A DNA stretch of 64,000 nucleotides, taken from Hetaerina americana. Taxonomy: Eukaryota; Arthropoda; Insecta; Odonata; Calopterygidae. The notes under the pieces were generated by a model. It searched no databases. It saw nothing but the letters and a program-made list of their open reading frames with translations, and was not told where the DNA came from. The position numbers were made by a program, and so were the translations under genes. The stretch lies in assembly GCA_022747635.1 (NCBI GenBank), contig JAKTNV010000003.1, positions 29,554,551 to 29,618,550 of the forward strand. Reading direction: 5' to 3'. Below are positions 40,131-53,904 of this stretch, in pieces; position 1 is the stretch's first letter; every line of letters starts with the position of its first letter.

Positions 40131-43100
40131 TCTGTGTCAGGCCGAGATGTTTTCACTTTCCTCTCGTAGATCCGGGATAGCCAAAGAGTCTCACTTATTC
40201 TGTCGCGCTGTTAACTTACACAGTATTTCTTTTAGAAATGTCTCATTTTGTAATTTTCAAAAACATTTAAGTTTTGGATGGCTGAAACGCTCCGCTCTGG
40301 CCGCATAACACCAGAAGGACAGCATTATACCGATTTCGTAAATGTATTCATTGATATATTCAGGCCACTAAATTCATGCCATTGCATTGAATTTATTGAT
40401 TCAGTCGGCAGACAAAAGTACAAGAACTATAATGAGTTCTGGAGCTAGCATTAGGACATTACTACTCTAGAAGGGGTTGACGATATTGTTCCAAGTTGAT
40501 AATTGAATTATGGGACGACATTTTATCATTCATTATTTCTTTTTTTCGATCTAATTTATGATCTACTATGCTCGCAAATTATTTGAGTTGCTACAGAAAT
40601 ATTAGTTTCCACCGAGCTTTATGTTTTAAAATTCATCAAATTTTAACCTATAAATAGTATTCATTGTTTTCAATATGTCAGGCCCTTTCAAATAGAGGGA
40701 ATCCCAGGTTCCAGAGATAAAATGATATAAAATTAATTTTTTTAAATAATCAGCATGTACATGCAAAATCCGTAGCTCCAAACCTTGAATTCGTCGAAAA
40801 TTATAATGAACACCTTAGACATACAGTCATTAACATGCGGTAATGTATGATGAACACTGAATACAGGTGCCAGTTGCCTAATGGTAACAGTATGTAACTG
40901 AAGTGCTCCAGGTCGCAGCATGTACGTACATTAACCTTAGCTTTAGTATCTTCACATTATCCACCACTAATGTTTATGTCTCAAAATTAGCGTTTTATTA
41001 TTCAGTGACTCTCAATAATTGTTTAATTTGACATTGTCTCAGGAAGGTAATTTACAGATGCGATCAAAGGCGAAAATTCAAAGATATTTGTCGAGTATTG
41101 TGAATATTATTATCATAATTTATTCCATAACTTTTAACGAAGCTTATTAGTCTCGCTCCCCCTGCATTTTTGAACTGATATGTTGCCAATTCTGGGCCTT
41201 TCGCTCCTCCGCCACTCCAGATGGACTGAAAAACCCGTTCAGTCACGTTGCAGACGACGGTACACTACATTTCTGTTTTAAGGCTTGCCTGCATCAATGG
41301 AAAAGGGATTTTTGTGGTGACTGGCTGCCGCCGTAAACCACTTTCGAATCCTTTCTTTGGCTTTGGCTGCTGCGAAGTAAATGGATTTGAGATCGCTCCG
41401 CGGCGAAGAGACATTATTCAATAGTCTTCTTAACGAACGGTAGTCGGTCCGTTCTTCGATATAATATCGTAAACAAAACGATATGCGAGATGTATACCTT
41501 CGCATATAATACACCTATGCCACAGAACACATCTGAGCCAATACGCTAATGTAAATACACGTATATAGCTATTTTTATGCTTTAAATGACTGAATTTCTT
41601 GAGCAGAACAGTTGTAGAAAACATTTCTACTCTATTTACTTGTTTTCGATCAGGTACGTTTTTACGTTCGTTGTTGCAAATATTGCTTATCATAGCCTAG
41701 TTCGCCCAATAAATGATATAGTATTCCGATTAATCTTTTTAAAGCATATTCCTCCATGAAATCTATCATTTCATAATTTACTATCAAAATCCATACGATC
41801 CCATCCAAATACCATACAATCTATTATCAAAAAGGCTAAGTTAAAAGTAATCGTCGCTGATCCGAAAATAACTCTTCCTGAGTTTGGTTTCTAAAATACG
41901 TTTCTCGTACCTCCCATGAAAACTGTAATTTGTCAGTTTTTGCCTTGCCGTGTTACAAAGAACTGCTGCGACGTCGAACAACTTTCATTTTCAAGATTTA
42001 CTCTTTACTTTTTTCTGTCGACGCTCCTCAGAATATTCACCAGAATTTACATTCGTCCATTGAACATTGAATTCCATCCACCCACGAGCCTCTCTCCTGC
42101 AGTCTTCTGTTTAATTTGTCTTCTGTTGTTTCAGTACTCTCCATTCACATTACATACCCAGCTACTTCAATGTCCTAACTTCTTTAACCTACATATCAAA
42201 TTATTTTAAATATGTTTCACTTCCCTTGTGTCATAATATCTTAATCCATCTTCTTCGCTTGTTCGCTGATCTCCATGGGAGTTGAATACGAGTAAATGTA
42301 CGAGTAATATGCAAAATTATTTGATAGTGAAAGCTTAAGTACTCACTAGAAACTCCTATTCTTTTTCGAGTTTCCTTTTTTTTCCTTTCGAAATTCCATT
42401 CTTTCGATGACTGGGTCAGGTGATTACAAAATTTAACCTTACAACGAGTATAACTGAAAGTAAATTCTTTCATTGGGGCTTCTAGTAAGGTAAGCGGCCT
42501 GTTAGATTGTTACCTCAAGACTCCAATAATATACGAGTAATCAAGAGCAATGTATTTGATTGTATTAACCCCGGATTAAACGATATCAAATACGCTTTTT
42601 CACTACCGCTGTTTTCTATGCATATTTCTAGCTTTCTTTTTATGAATGAGAAACTAATAATACACACAGCAAAAATGTTTCTCCAGTAGTGGTATCATGT
42701 AAAGTTAGATTTATGATATTGAATATATTTATATTTTTCCCCTAACTGACGTAATGTCCTCAAGTGGTAAAATAAATTCGATTCACTCACAAATTTCTTT
42801 CTGACAAAATAAATGCACACCCACATATTAATTGTAATTCTTTGAACCCTTTTTAAATCAAATTTTCCTTGAATGGAAAAGATTTCAGGAGTCTAACTGT
42901 GGGTTGGGTTACAAATTAAAGCATAGATCGAGACCGAATTACGTTTCTGTATCCTTTAATCACTGAGGGTATCGAAACGTAAATAATGGATAGTATTATT
43001 AAGTGAGTATTGGATTGATCTGTTTAAAAAATAACTGAAGTCATCGTACTTTTCCCGACGTAATGTGCCAAAATATTTCGAGTAAACTCTATTCCAAATA

Positions 43101-43814
43101 GATTTCACTCGATTTCTGTACCACACCCTTCTTTATCTATTACTATTAAACCTGTCTAATGCCTTAGATTCAACTATTCATTATTTTTCAACTAGACGAC
43201 TGCTTTTCCAAGCTTTTTCAAAGCAGTTATTGTGTATAAAGAGATCACTAGCGCCTGTGTTCTGATGAATGACTGTCGCTCTCTGTCTCGTCAGAGTATG
43301 TTATTACGATTCGGTCAGTACTTCTGTTGTAATATTTTAATCTTTATTATCTATTTACCGATAAAAAATTATTTACACCAGCAAGTTAATCCACAGGCGG
43401 GCAGTAAACGTGAATACTCTAGATGTGGACTATCTAGCCCAATAAAGTTTCGTAGATAAGTGCACTTAAAAATACGTTTTGTGTATAAGGTATCCTCAGT
43501 TTCAGGCCAAAACATTAATTTCTACTTATTATTCATTATTATTGTTAACATTAAACATTGAAGTGTTCTCTGAAATTTGATATATTCTTTATTCAAAAAG
43601 ACAAAATAGAATAAATGTCCATTGCATCTATCTTATTTCTGTTATCTCTTATACGAGTATACTTCACTGATTCTCTACACTGATAATTAATATGTACAGG
43701 ATTTAAGGTAGACGCTGTAACTGCCCACCTTTGTCTTTATTACTTTGGCGGTATCAAAGCGTCAATGGAAGATCTAGAAAAAACTAGTTTCTTTGATTTG
43801 AAATGTAAATTTAG
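40131..43814. other. Intergenic AT-rich DNA
   Basis: No recognisable gene or element. 41990-42200 is pyrimidine-rich and could be old LINE sequence, but I could not align it. Confidence 0.5.
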
Positions 43815-44100
43815 CACAGTAATCAACCTGAACGTTGGTTTGATAGGTGAGAGTCCACCTAACGCGTACCAAGGCTCATCGAAATTAGAAATTCACACAC
43901 CAGGGTGGGGAAGGGGGCAGTCACTATTCCCTTTTACACCTGTGTTTTCTCAGAAGGGGACTCGAAAAATCATGCAACTTGGCTGAAGCTCTATTTGGGG
44001 TGCCCATAGGCGTCACCCCAAACCGAAACCCGACCCTCCAACCAGTATTCCAGCGCTCTATCCAAATTTTAATGGACTACCACGGTCCCAAATGTGAATT
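43815..44100 (-). mobile_element. Diverged SINE family A copy
   Basis: Same word order as the other copies: taatcaacctgaacgttggt, gaaattcacacaccagggtg, ctcgaaaaatcatgcaactt, ggtgcccataggcgtcaccc, ending with tggactaccacg. More diverged than the 14271 and 53905 copies. Confidence 0.75.
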
Positions 44101-47100
44101 TAGCATATAAAATTTCTTATGGTTGTCCAAAGGGAGGAATTATTTTATTGAGTAAGAAGTTTGTGATTGTGTAGTTTCTTTATATCAACAAAAGTGTAGG
44201 ATTATCATTCGATACCTTTAATATATTGAGTCGGATAAAAGAGTCGAGGACTTATCGGCTCAATAGCACATGCCATTGGGTTCCACTGTTTAGGCTGTAT
44301 TTCTGTATATTCATATCATGGTCGGGTGATCGGATATCCACTTAGGGACCGCCAGCTGGTAATTTTACGCAGTAATAAGTAAATATTAATAGCAATTCGC
44401 AAGACTCGCAAATAGTACCAAAGCGCTCTACGCTGTAAGATGAATCTCTTGGAGTCTCTTGGGCATTTCCGTAAATAAGACCGATCATCTGGTTTTCTGG
44501 ATCAAAATAGTTTTCAGATTTAAAGGGAATTCCAAAGCGAAAATATATTTTGGGAACAGACGAATTAGAAGTGAACACATTAAATGAGAGATCGAGAAAA
44601 AACTTTCCTGTTTATGTTTGCGAATTTATATGCTTGTAAATTGAATCCGGTATTATCTCTGAAAATACGCATCATAAAACACTTGTCATTGTCCCTCCGT
44701 ATTTGTTACTTTTCTCAACGAACACAAGTGTTGCAATGAAAATCCACTTTCGCCGGGAACAAGGAAATCACATCAATTTAACAAGTGAAATATGAATTCT
44801 ACTAAACCAAAAGGAATGTTTTTGTTCGTAATCTAATGGCTTGAGCTGCAGTATTGTCTCTTTTTCTAGCCAGTCTATTCTCAATTCGTGATCGTATGCC
44901 CCTCATCATATCTCCGGTGTTCTTAGAAAAAGTTCTATTGATAAAATCCAGTTGCAGGTTATGCGCGACTGGACTTCATTTCACCATAACTTTTCTAGGT
45001 AACCTCTGATGCCAAACTAGCTAAGAGTATTATTCCTTACATGCCGAAGAGAATTCCAGTTTCAGGAGAATTACTAAATTAAAGGAATTTGTCGAAGTCA
45101 ACGATTCTTTAGTTACACTTATTATACCAACTTCTTTACGCAATGATATTAATAATAACCTCACTTTCTGACTTAAATGTCTAAATATCTTAAAATTCTC
45201 AGGCATTTTCATATCGCAAGATGATGTGTTTAAGATATTCCAACCGGGCGACATCTTTTGATACCTGCTTAATCAAAATTGAATTATGACAATATCAGAG
45301 CACAAGAACTGGCGAACTGGTAATTGAAGCACCTCAAATTTAGTGCTCTCCAGCGCACTGCTACCCAGATTAACCAGGTCATATGGGATAATTCCTTTCG
45401 ACGAAACTGTACATTACCGCGTACTTTTGCTTCGAATATTTTTTCTGCAGGCTGTTAAAAGATAAATTAAATATTTCATATTTACTGGTTTCCGCTTCTT
45501 ACACAGTGGAATGTTCTTTGAAATTACAATGCATTATCAATTAAAGTGAACTTTTTGCGCAATATCAGTTGATTCCTAATCAATGATTTTTCAATTCTCT
45601 TTTTGCCGTATTTGATGTGCTTTCGCCATTAATAATGAAATCATAACGACGGGTGGAAGCTCCAAAGTACTTATCACTCGATTTGCGTATTTAATTTACT
45701 TGTAAAATATCCGATGACTTAATTGCACATTTTTGTTTTTAAATGCATATCAAATTAAGTAATCTGTTGAGTGTAATTCCCCGGCTTGCTTATCCTTGTT
45801 CGAAGGTACCTGAGAGGTTAGAGGTTGACGACATTCATAATAATTTCTTATATCCAGAAAATACTCAACAAAAGGATAAACAATGGAAAATTGCAAGCGT
45901 AAAATATGATCGCATAGCCTTTTTAAATCATTGGTCTATTAATATTCCAGTAAATCTAACTCCGGCAAAAATGGTGTATAGGGACTTGGCATAGATATAG
46001 TGGTATAAGTTTGGTAACACCGGTATCCACTAACACTTAGGGTGGGGATAGGGACAAAATAAAATTTACGTATTTCCAAACCCTCCTGCCATTTTGGTAG
46101 ATTTGCTGCTAAAATTACGTGAAGAGATTATTGCTGCGTGTGGGATATGTCTTTACCGACTCGTATGATTGTGAAGTATGATATTACTAAAATGAAGCAT
46201 ACTAGACAGTATTTCATCTGGGAGGAGTGATTGTAGTGGATAGATTTATGTAAAGACTCGAGATTCACCTTGCAACAGAAATAGGCCCAGAAATGTCCCT
46301 TGATAGCACGGTAACGCTAGGAATTCGCGCAGAAAGTTCTGCTTTCTCTTTGAGAATACCTACGATCAGACTTGAACGATAAGCGAATGAGGCATGAATT
46401 AGGGTGATTGGAGGAGATAACTATATGGACCCCCGGTATGACTACCAATATTCATCATTGCTGGTCAGTCGAAGTGACGAGTCCTCTAAAAACAAGAACA
46501 GCATTATGTGATAAGATGACGGAATAATTTTAATCTTAACTTTTCCCTTCATGACTAATGCTGTGCAAAAATATTTCCAAGTGCACTTGGTGGAAGGAGT
46601 AAATTTCAAAATTCTCTGCATAAGGCTAACAGTCTCTTTGTGTCGCCTCACAATTATTTTTATTGTTCCTTTTGGAACAATAATTTTTCCCTTGTATATG
46701 AAATCGATCGGATATGGATGAAATATGAAATGCATCGATCTTACCGTATTGATTCGCCTCTTTTAGGCTTTTCGTGTGGTTTTTCTCCGGAACAACCGCG
46801 CCAATGTTCCCCAAATTAAAACGTACGCATTCGAATTTTATTTACGTAAATATACCACAAGAAAAGAAATATATATTTTCTACTTGTTCCTCTTATTTTC
46901 ATTCGAAGTAGCTCCGGAAGTGAAGACTTCGGAAGAGTTGTCACGGCGTGCCGAAAAATACTTCTTTACCTGAAAGATTCCCTGTGCTGAAATACGGATC
47001 AAAGTTGGACGCGCAAGGGTTTCACGTTCGCATAGTTTTTCAGTTTTTCCACTGATGACAGTGTCAAAATTATTATCGCGTCAGAAAGGAAATAGGTATA

Positions 47101-48494
47101 CTTCACTAATCACATCCGGGAGTTGTAAAATGGTGCCACTAGCCATCCATAATTGACGCCCTGCTGTTTTCGGGAATTCTCACCCCCCTTCCCCAACACT
47201 CAGATCAAACCCCCACTTGTTGGGGTAAATCCGGTTAAAAACCTAAGCCCTTCTAAATAATTTAAAATGAACTCCTCACCTTAGTGCAATTCACTTAATT
47301 TTTTTTTGTTCTAGCGTTAAGGGACCTGTAAGTTATTTTTGTGTCGTTCAATAGAAGGAGCAACTTTAACCCAATTATGCTCCGTTAGAGATTCACTTGC
47401 ACAAAAATTGTAATATTAATTTCAAGGCAAGTGTGCACGTGAAATTGTGCTTTAAACTTTTGGCAAAGTTAAGCTGACTTGCCGACGCACCCCACTCTCT
47501 TGTTTTCTTCGAGTCACGCTCTCTGACTGCACCTTCTGAGTTAGTGAGTGGATTGAATTGGTGCCCTCGGCCTCATGGTAAGCCGTGGTCTCTTAATTTC
47601 TCGGTGTTTCTCAGTAGTGCGACATAGTATTGCAGAAAGTGCCGTATAACATAGGCAGACATGTATTTTTTACAGGATCTAAAGGAATTTCGCGAGGTGA
47701 AAACCAATTTTCGAAATTGGGAGAATCGATATTTATATATAATTGAGAGAGAATCAATCTGAGATTATGTGTTGGATAAACCGAAAGCTCCATATTCACA
47801 TACTTCTGGAGTCAGTTCATGTTTGAAAACTTAATGGATGACGTTAGCAGTTCTTAATACGGAGGGCTTTTCAATTAAAGTATTGTTATAAATGGGATAA
47901 ACATAATAAATTCTGTGTTTCTGTCGGCTCGGGAAAGAGCGCTTTCTCTATTTTAAATGCCTCTTGATCCAGATACGACCATTTGCATTAAGAACCATTG
48001 ACTTTGGATAATGGCTCAAGGGTAGTAATTTGGAAAATAAGTAAATATAAATGGATTTAAAACAACTTCATTTATGTAAATATCAAATATATCGACAAGT
48101 TACACAATTGAAGCTCCTTATGGCAGACTAGGATGGAGATTTCTTACGTTAGACTCTGAACAAAATGAGCGTTTCACAATATCAGTCCGATCAATAATGT
48201 CTACTGCTACGGGTGCGATATTTTAGGATCGTAATTTAAATACTGCTATCCTGGATTCCCCGTTTATTTTCCGCAGTAATATTTTACACCTGTGTGAAGA
48301 TTAGATTCTCTCATGTACGCGAAAGTATTCTTTGGATCCAGTTTAAAATGTATTATATTTTTATATATGTAGGCATATAAATGTATTACCTGTTAAGCTA
48401 CGTATGACATGTGCGTATTGACAAAATCAGGCAATTAAATGTATTATACCCAACGGTGAAAACACACCCTCAAATATGCTTTCAGAGAAACGAG
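44101..48494. other. Intergenic AT-rich DNA
   Basis: No supported gene, RNA or transposon. Open frames are under 100 codons and lack family resemblance. Confidence 0.5.
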
Positions 48495-48650
48495 AGACAA
48501 GGGATAGGATACACAAAGGACGAACACAAGGTTGGTGGGGCACATTGTTTCCAAACCGGGAATCGAACAACGTATCTTTTTTCCCTAGGCTTGAGCAAAG
48601 TGGGCTGTGAACGATTCAACCAGCCATTCATCATATGGTTGTACCAGCAT
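48495..48650 (-). mobile_element. Possible tRNA-derived SINE
   Basis: The minus strand has a B-box-like GTTCGATTCCC followed by GGTTTGGAAACAATGTGCCC and a body containing CACCAACCTTGTGTTCG. The A-box region is unclear. Confidence 0.4.
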
Positions 48651-48794
48651 ACCTGTATAATCTCTTTTTCACTTGCTGAGAGAGGCCAATTTCGGCTAGA
48701 AAAACGATTAATACTGGAGGATATATTATTTATACACGAATAGAAAAACAAAGTAGTATCCTAAAGCAAAATTTTAAGAACTTCGGTGGAAAGA

Positions 48795-48870
48795 AAACAC
48801 TGTGTTCCGCCTTCGGAAATCGAACTAATTGCCTTGCCTGTTACGTAACCGATTACTACCCTTGGCATAA
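48795..48870 (-). mobile_element. tRNA-like sequence, probable SINE head
   Basis: The minus strand reads TATGCCAAGGGTAGTAATCG with an A-box-like segment and, about 35 bases on, GTTCGATTTCC (B box, one change). The stems are too poor for a working tRNA. Confidence 0.35.
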
Positions 48871-48949
48871 GAGAGAATAAATCGGGTGGGGAGTGTCGAT
48901 TAGTTATTTCGTTTCTCCGCTGTGACGGTGATGTAGCCGAAACTCTCCC

Positions 48950-49760
48950 GTCTCATCTCCGAGTGTCACGATGGGTAAAGACGTAACCCTTTCCCTCCGA
49001 ATTGTGAGACGTCATTTTTGGATGCGAATAGAGTGCGTGACCTTCTCACTTGTCATGACGTAGATCGCGGAAACAACCCCCCTCATACCCCGCGCCAGGG
49101 TTCTCGCTCCCCCCGGGGGTCCGCCTCCACCCACCTTGCCGACTCTTCACTTCGTCTCCCGGGGGGACGATGCGGCGCCTCCGTTCCCGTTGTCTCAGCG
49201 ATTGAAGAAGAAGAAGGTGGCGGCAAGAAACGCTCGTCTGTCCGCAGTCGCTCACTATCTGCCCGTCGTCGTCGTCTCTGATCCCGAGGACCCCTTGGAC
49301 GGAGATGGAGGAGGCGGCCTATCTTCCCACCACATGCGAACGGGCGCGGTTTCCCTCTCTTCTACCGCGGCTAGGGACGGCGCGTGGGTTTTAGAAGCCC
49401 CTTATGTGTGCTCGCCCCTCACCCCCGTCCCGCTCTCCCCTCCATAGTCTTCCCTGCCCAAGGGGCTTCCCCCTTAATAGGATCGAGGTCCTCCGGGAGA
49501 GTTCGGCGGGGCTGGGTATGGGTGCGTCGCCTGCCAACCAGGAAGCGAAGTTTCGTCTCGCGACGTACACAGAAGCATTTAAGGCCTCGCCGGGGTCGGA
49601 CTGGAGGGTGCGATGTCGGTGGGACGGTGGGGCGAGGGTCGCGGTCTTTTGGGGCCACTCCCCTCTCCGGCCGGGTGTGGGTGGTTGTAGGTGTGGAGAT
49701 GGGAGGCGGGGAGGGAAGCGGAACGGGGGATAAATCAAGAAATGTGGTGGGGTCCTTGCA
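48950..49760. promoter_or_regulatory. GC- and CpG-rich island
   Basis: About 800 bases far richer in G+C and CpG than the surroundings, with CRE-like gacgtcat near 49010 and catgacgtag near 49055. Open frames on both strands (for example 49384-50070 plus) follow from base composition; none has a recognisable domain. It could be a promoter or first exon of an unseen gene. Confidence 0.3.
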
Positions 49761-49771
49761 GTCTGCGCGTT

Positions 49772-49797
49772 GTGATGGGGTGGTTGCACCCCATCAC
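49772..49797. repeat. Perfect hairpin, 11-bp stem
   Basis: gtgatggggtg, loop gttg, caccccatcac. It lies at the edge of the GC-rich island. Confidence 0.9.
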
Positions 49798-50070
49798 CCT
49801 TCGGCCAGTATCGATTACGCGAGGTCGAAGCAACAGTTAGTTCCATCAGTTAGTCACGTAAATTTTAATTTTTTTCAGTTGGTTCCTCAATTAGGAAAAT
49901 TACCACCTAGGGTCTCTGATTCGCCTTGCATCTCACATTACACGATAGAAATAGGTATTGACAGGCAAAAGCCAATATCTACGATGTGGAAATGGTCCAG
50001 TGGTGACATTTTCAAGCGTAAGAATTTATCGGTCCCAGATCATGCGGCGTCAACTATTTCATTCAGTTAA

Positions 50071-50689
50071 ACAAAACAACAATCAAAACTCATTTGTGAC
50101 ATTTATCGGTTTGGGTTTCGGCTACCCAGGGTAATAATATCTTGTGTGGCAGCCCACAGGAAATTTTGAAATGAAAAATAAATAATTTAATTTCTGCATG
50201 CAGAGCAAAGGTAAATGAAACGCTAACTTTTTTCGTTCGCGATATATTTAAACTTGTGAGGTATCATCGATGGTTCTAATCAAGTCATTATTGCAATGGA
50301 AGTTTATTCAAGGGAGATAAGCTTCTTCATCTCATAGTTTTCCGAAATTGGTCTCTAGTGTCCCCATTCTTTCAAAGAGCTCATAAATTTCAATCAGGAA
50401 GTACACGAAGTACTTATTTCCATCAAAACTTCAGTGAATTTGCTTCTAGCTATCGGTCTTAGAAATGTTTCACTTCTATTTATTATTAAAAATACCGTAA
50501 AATTTGGTCCATATAAATAATTGATAACGGGTGTAAATGCTCAAATATGTGGGGAAACTTGGAACCACGGGCTTGTAAATCATTAAGACTTAAATCCTTG
50601 CGCTCATTGAAACATGTGGAGTCAATACCTAGCTTCTTCATGCACGGTGAACGTAGCTGGGCATGCATTTGAAAAGATACACCATTTTG
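50071..50689. other. Intergenic AT-rich DNA
   Basis: Nothing recognised. Confidence 0.5.
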
Positions 50690-51130
50690 CATATAATGGC
50701 AGTATTGTTCATACCGACGGTATAAGACCTAGTAAGGACAGCATAGTAGTAGGGGCAATAAGGAAGTATACTATATTCTTGGTATGAGTCTTGGTTGGAG
50801 GCTTTTGGAGTGTGGATGTGAAGAAAGCTAGAGATAGTAAGCTGGATGGAGATAAAAAAACAAACGCTGAAGAGACAGATGTGTTTAATTGGTTGGGGAA
50901 TGTTTGCTGAAGGAAATTCGAAGAAAGTAGAAACAGCTCGACGGAAAACATAGGTCGTGCTGTAAGAGAGAAATGTTGGATAAACGAGGGAGAGGGTGGG
51001 ATTGACATTTTGGATGGCACGCAAGGTGAGAAGGGTGGAAATGAGTGGCATTTATAAATGAACATAATATAGGGTAAACCGAGTTGGAAACGTTGGAGGA
51101 AGCGCTTAGGAGAGCCATAATGATATTTAG
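50690..51130 (+). mobile_element. Old RTE LINE 3' fragment
   Basis: The words ggttggaggcttttggagtg and agaaatgttggataaacgag follow, with many changes, the complement of 20680-20420, which encodes the C-terminal FEMWVW and GKRGKGRN segments. No open frame is left on the plus strand. Confidence 0.65.
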
Positions 51131-52139
51131 AAGTTTTTGGAATCATTTTAAACCTCCATATTATCGGTCGATTATCAAGGTTGATAAAGAGAAGCAGCGC
51201 TTATGTGAGAAAAACAAGGCCCGCCATCAACTCATACGGTTTTTATCCTTGCCTTTCTAATTATTTTTTTTTATCTCGCATTAATTCAAAGCTCTCAAGT
51301 ACACTGTTCGTTACTCTCTTACAATTTACTCTGAGTTGCTTACTAAATTTCTTTTGTACATGTCCGTCAATTTATTTTTTCGTTTAATTTAAATGGAGTA
51401 TTTTACTAACACTGATTTTAAGCCACAATAAATGTTTAAAATGTCTTCAGAAATGGCATTGGATAGATATTGCTGTTGAATTTCCATTAACCTCCGCTCC
51501 ATGCTGTTACACTTCATGAGTTTTGGTCGAGATAGTTGCTCTCTGCGCAAGGAGGCGTTGCCGATTCTTAATTTTAGTCGCGATAACATTGGATACGGCT
51601 ACCAAAAGAAATTGACCGGAAACGCTGGCAAACGCATGTTCGTCGTGGCTACATTAGGGCATTGTCGATCCCACGGTGTTCTTCCAACGATAAAATAATG
51701 AGAGGGAATCAACGAAGTTTGTTTTTTAGCCATATACGTTGGTGGTCTATTAATTAGGTCGTTCCTATTTTTGAAATGTAGCAATATTGGAAGCCCTTTA
51801 ATTTTGTGTTTGTACATATTATTTTATGAACAGTATATTTTGGGAAATTAAATATTGTTTGTATAAATGATAATCAAAAGATGAAGTTTTTCTCCTCAAT
51901 GAAAACTTAGATATTCGACAACCATTGATTGAGTAAACTTAAAATTAAAATTTTATAAAATTAGTATAGTAATAATTAAATGAAATAAAATAAATATTAA
52001 ATTTTTCCTTATTTTTCCAGCCATTTGGCCATTATCTCGTTGCATACTTCGTTCATACATTCATTCAGAGACCTCTGGGGCTTGTATCATTGTACCAATT
52101 GTTTCCCCAAGTTCGAATACGCCCGAGGAAACTGCTAAT
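51131..52139. other. Intergenic AT-rich DNA
   Basis: Nothing recognised. Confidence 0.5.
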
Positions 52140-52830
52140 TATCACGCAAACCTCACGTGGCTCGAGGAAAATGCCCGCGTAAGCAGGGTGAGGGAAAAGC
52201 CCGGCTTGTACCCTCATCCTTCAGGGAAAGGTGCACGCATTAGCTCCCGACTGCGAAGAATTTGAAAGTAAAACCGCGAGTGAGGAAGCTCGTTAAGTCA
52301 CCTTCCGAGGATTTCCTAAATCAACTCCCGAGTCACGTGACGCTGACATCATTCGATAAGAAAATGGAAACGAGACGGTTTCGGTGGAGAAGGAAGGAGG
52401 CAGAAAAATCCTTCTTGTTCCATCCGAAATGCAATAAGCGTGGACGAGGAATTCCATGTTGTGCAGGCCGCGTAGGGTGGTGATTTTTGGAGAGGGAGTG
52501 AGGGGTCCGGAGGGGGCGGGTTGACCGGTAACTGCCGTGTGGGTGTTCCACGCTGACCGGAGTCTCTCCACCGCTCTCTCTTCTTAGTTCCCTCGGGAGG
52601 ATTTCAGTGGGGTGGGGAGGGGAGGTGGAGGGGTTTGGGCGGTCGACACGTGATTTTTTCCCGGCACAATGGGTTGCGATCCTCTCCGGATCCACCCTGC
52701 TCGTTACTGCACGAGCAGGGGGTGCGGGAGTGTAACCACGCGGGGCGAGGTTAGCTGGAGAAGATGGGAAGGAGGGGAGCTCTGGAGAGAGACGCGGAAG
52801 GGGTAGCAAGAAGAGAGAAGGGAATCTGTT
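52140..52830. other. GC-rich stretch
   Basis: Raised G+C with purine-rich runs on the plus strand, CACGTG E-box cores (near 52336 and 52648) and a 10-bp-stem hairpin at 52695-52720 (ccctgctcgt / acgagcaggg). A long minus frame (52809-52333) is Pro/Ser/Arg-rich and looks compositional. Function unknown; possibly regulatory. Confidence 0.3.
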
Positions 52831-52993
52831 TATACTATCTTGGCGTTTTGACGCATACTCTGGAAAACAAAATATTGAGGCGATGAGGGTCTTCTGTTTC
52901 CCGCCACTTCGTGCGTGCGAATGATAAAACCTGATACGTTGTATACAAATGAAAAAAGAACATTTCGTGTATAGGCCAGAGCTTAACCATACA

Positions 52994-53881
52994 CAGGGTG
53001 CTTTCCAAAATTAATGCAATTGAATATCCTCCGCTCCTATCGGTTATGATGGGATTAAACCACTTGGAGTAGGTGGAGGAGACACAAACCTTTGCCGCGA
53101 AAGCGGTCTCAGTGCTCTCCAAGCTGTGAAAGTGGCAGGACGTCAGTTATTGTAAACCTCTGCGCGCCGACCGTGTCACGAAAGACCAATCAAGTGGAAA
53201 TTTCAGATGAACTTTTGCAGCGTATTGATAATAAACCTGATTATTTGGGCAACGTCATCACTGGTGATGAAACATGGGTTTTTGAATACGACCCAGAAAT
53301 AAAATTCCAGTGCCCCAAGCCCAAAAAGGCAAGAATGAGCAAATCAAAAGTGAAAACAATGCTCATTGTCTTTTTCGGCAGTACAGGAGTAGTCCATAAG
53401 GAGTTTGTTCCTCAAGTACAGAAAGTTCACGCTGTATGGATGTGGTGGAAAGACTGCAAAAAAGGGTCATCTGGACGAGAAAAGACATCTCCGCTACCTG
53501 GATACTCTATCGCGACAACGCGCCTTGCCACAACGTGCTACGATTCCGCAAATTCCTAGAAAAACACCAGGTGCCAACGCTGCCCCACCCCCCAATAGTG
53601 CTGACATCGCCCCAGCAGACTTCTTTCTGTTCCCTCGGATTAAGGCAGGCCTGAAAGGAACCCATTTTTCGTCCATAGAAGAGAGAAAATCAGCCGTGAG
53701 GAAGACCTTGCAAGAGGTCCCCGAAGATACCTTCCTGGGCGAGTACCGGTCATTGTAGCGTTATTGGAAACAATGTGTAGAGTCACAAGGACAGTACTTT
53801 GAAGAATTTTAAGTGTTTGTGCAAAAATGTTCCATAAATTACTTTTAAAAAATAAAAGCATTACTTTTGGAACGCCCCCTG
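52994..53881 (+). mobile_element. Decayed mariner element
   Basis: Ends are inverted repeats, cagggtgctttccaaaatta at the left and its counterpart (CAGGGGGCGTTCCAAAAGTA on the complement) at the right, with about 3 mismatches in 24. The flanking TA duplication has decayed. It is a third mariner lineage, distinct from those at 11618 and 59527. Confidence 0.9.
53100..53812 (+). pseudogene. mariner transposase remnant
   Basis: Pieces in several frames: ELLQRIDNKPDYLGNVITGD followed by ETWVFEYDPE (first catalytic Asp), KKARMSKSKVKTMLIVFFGS, YRDNAPCHNVL (second Asp), IAPADFFLFPRIKAGLKGTH (third Asp region), then an in-frame stop and KQCVESQGQYFEEF at the end. The N-terminal DNA-binding part is mostly missing. 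It needs several frameshifts to read, so it is dead. Confidence 0.85.
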
Positions 53882-53904
53882 GATTATAGATAACAGACGA
53901 AGTA

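Noticed and set aside
49384..50070. 228-codon frame in the GC-rich island
   Set aside because: Biased composition, overlapping long frames on the other strand, no recognisable domain.
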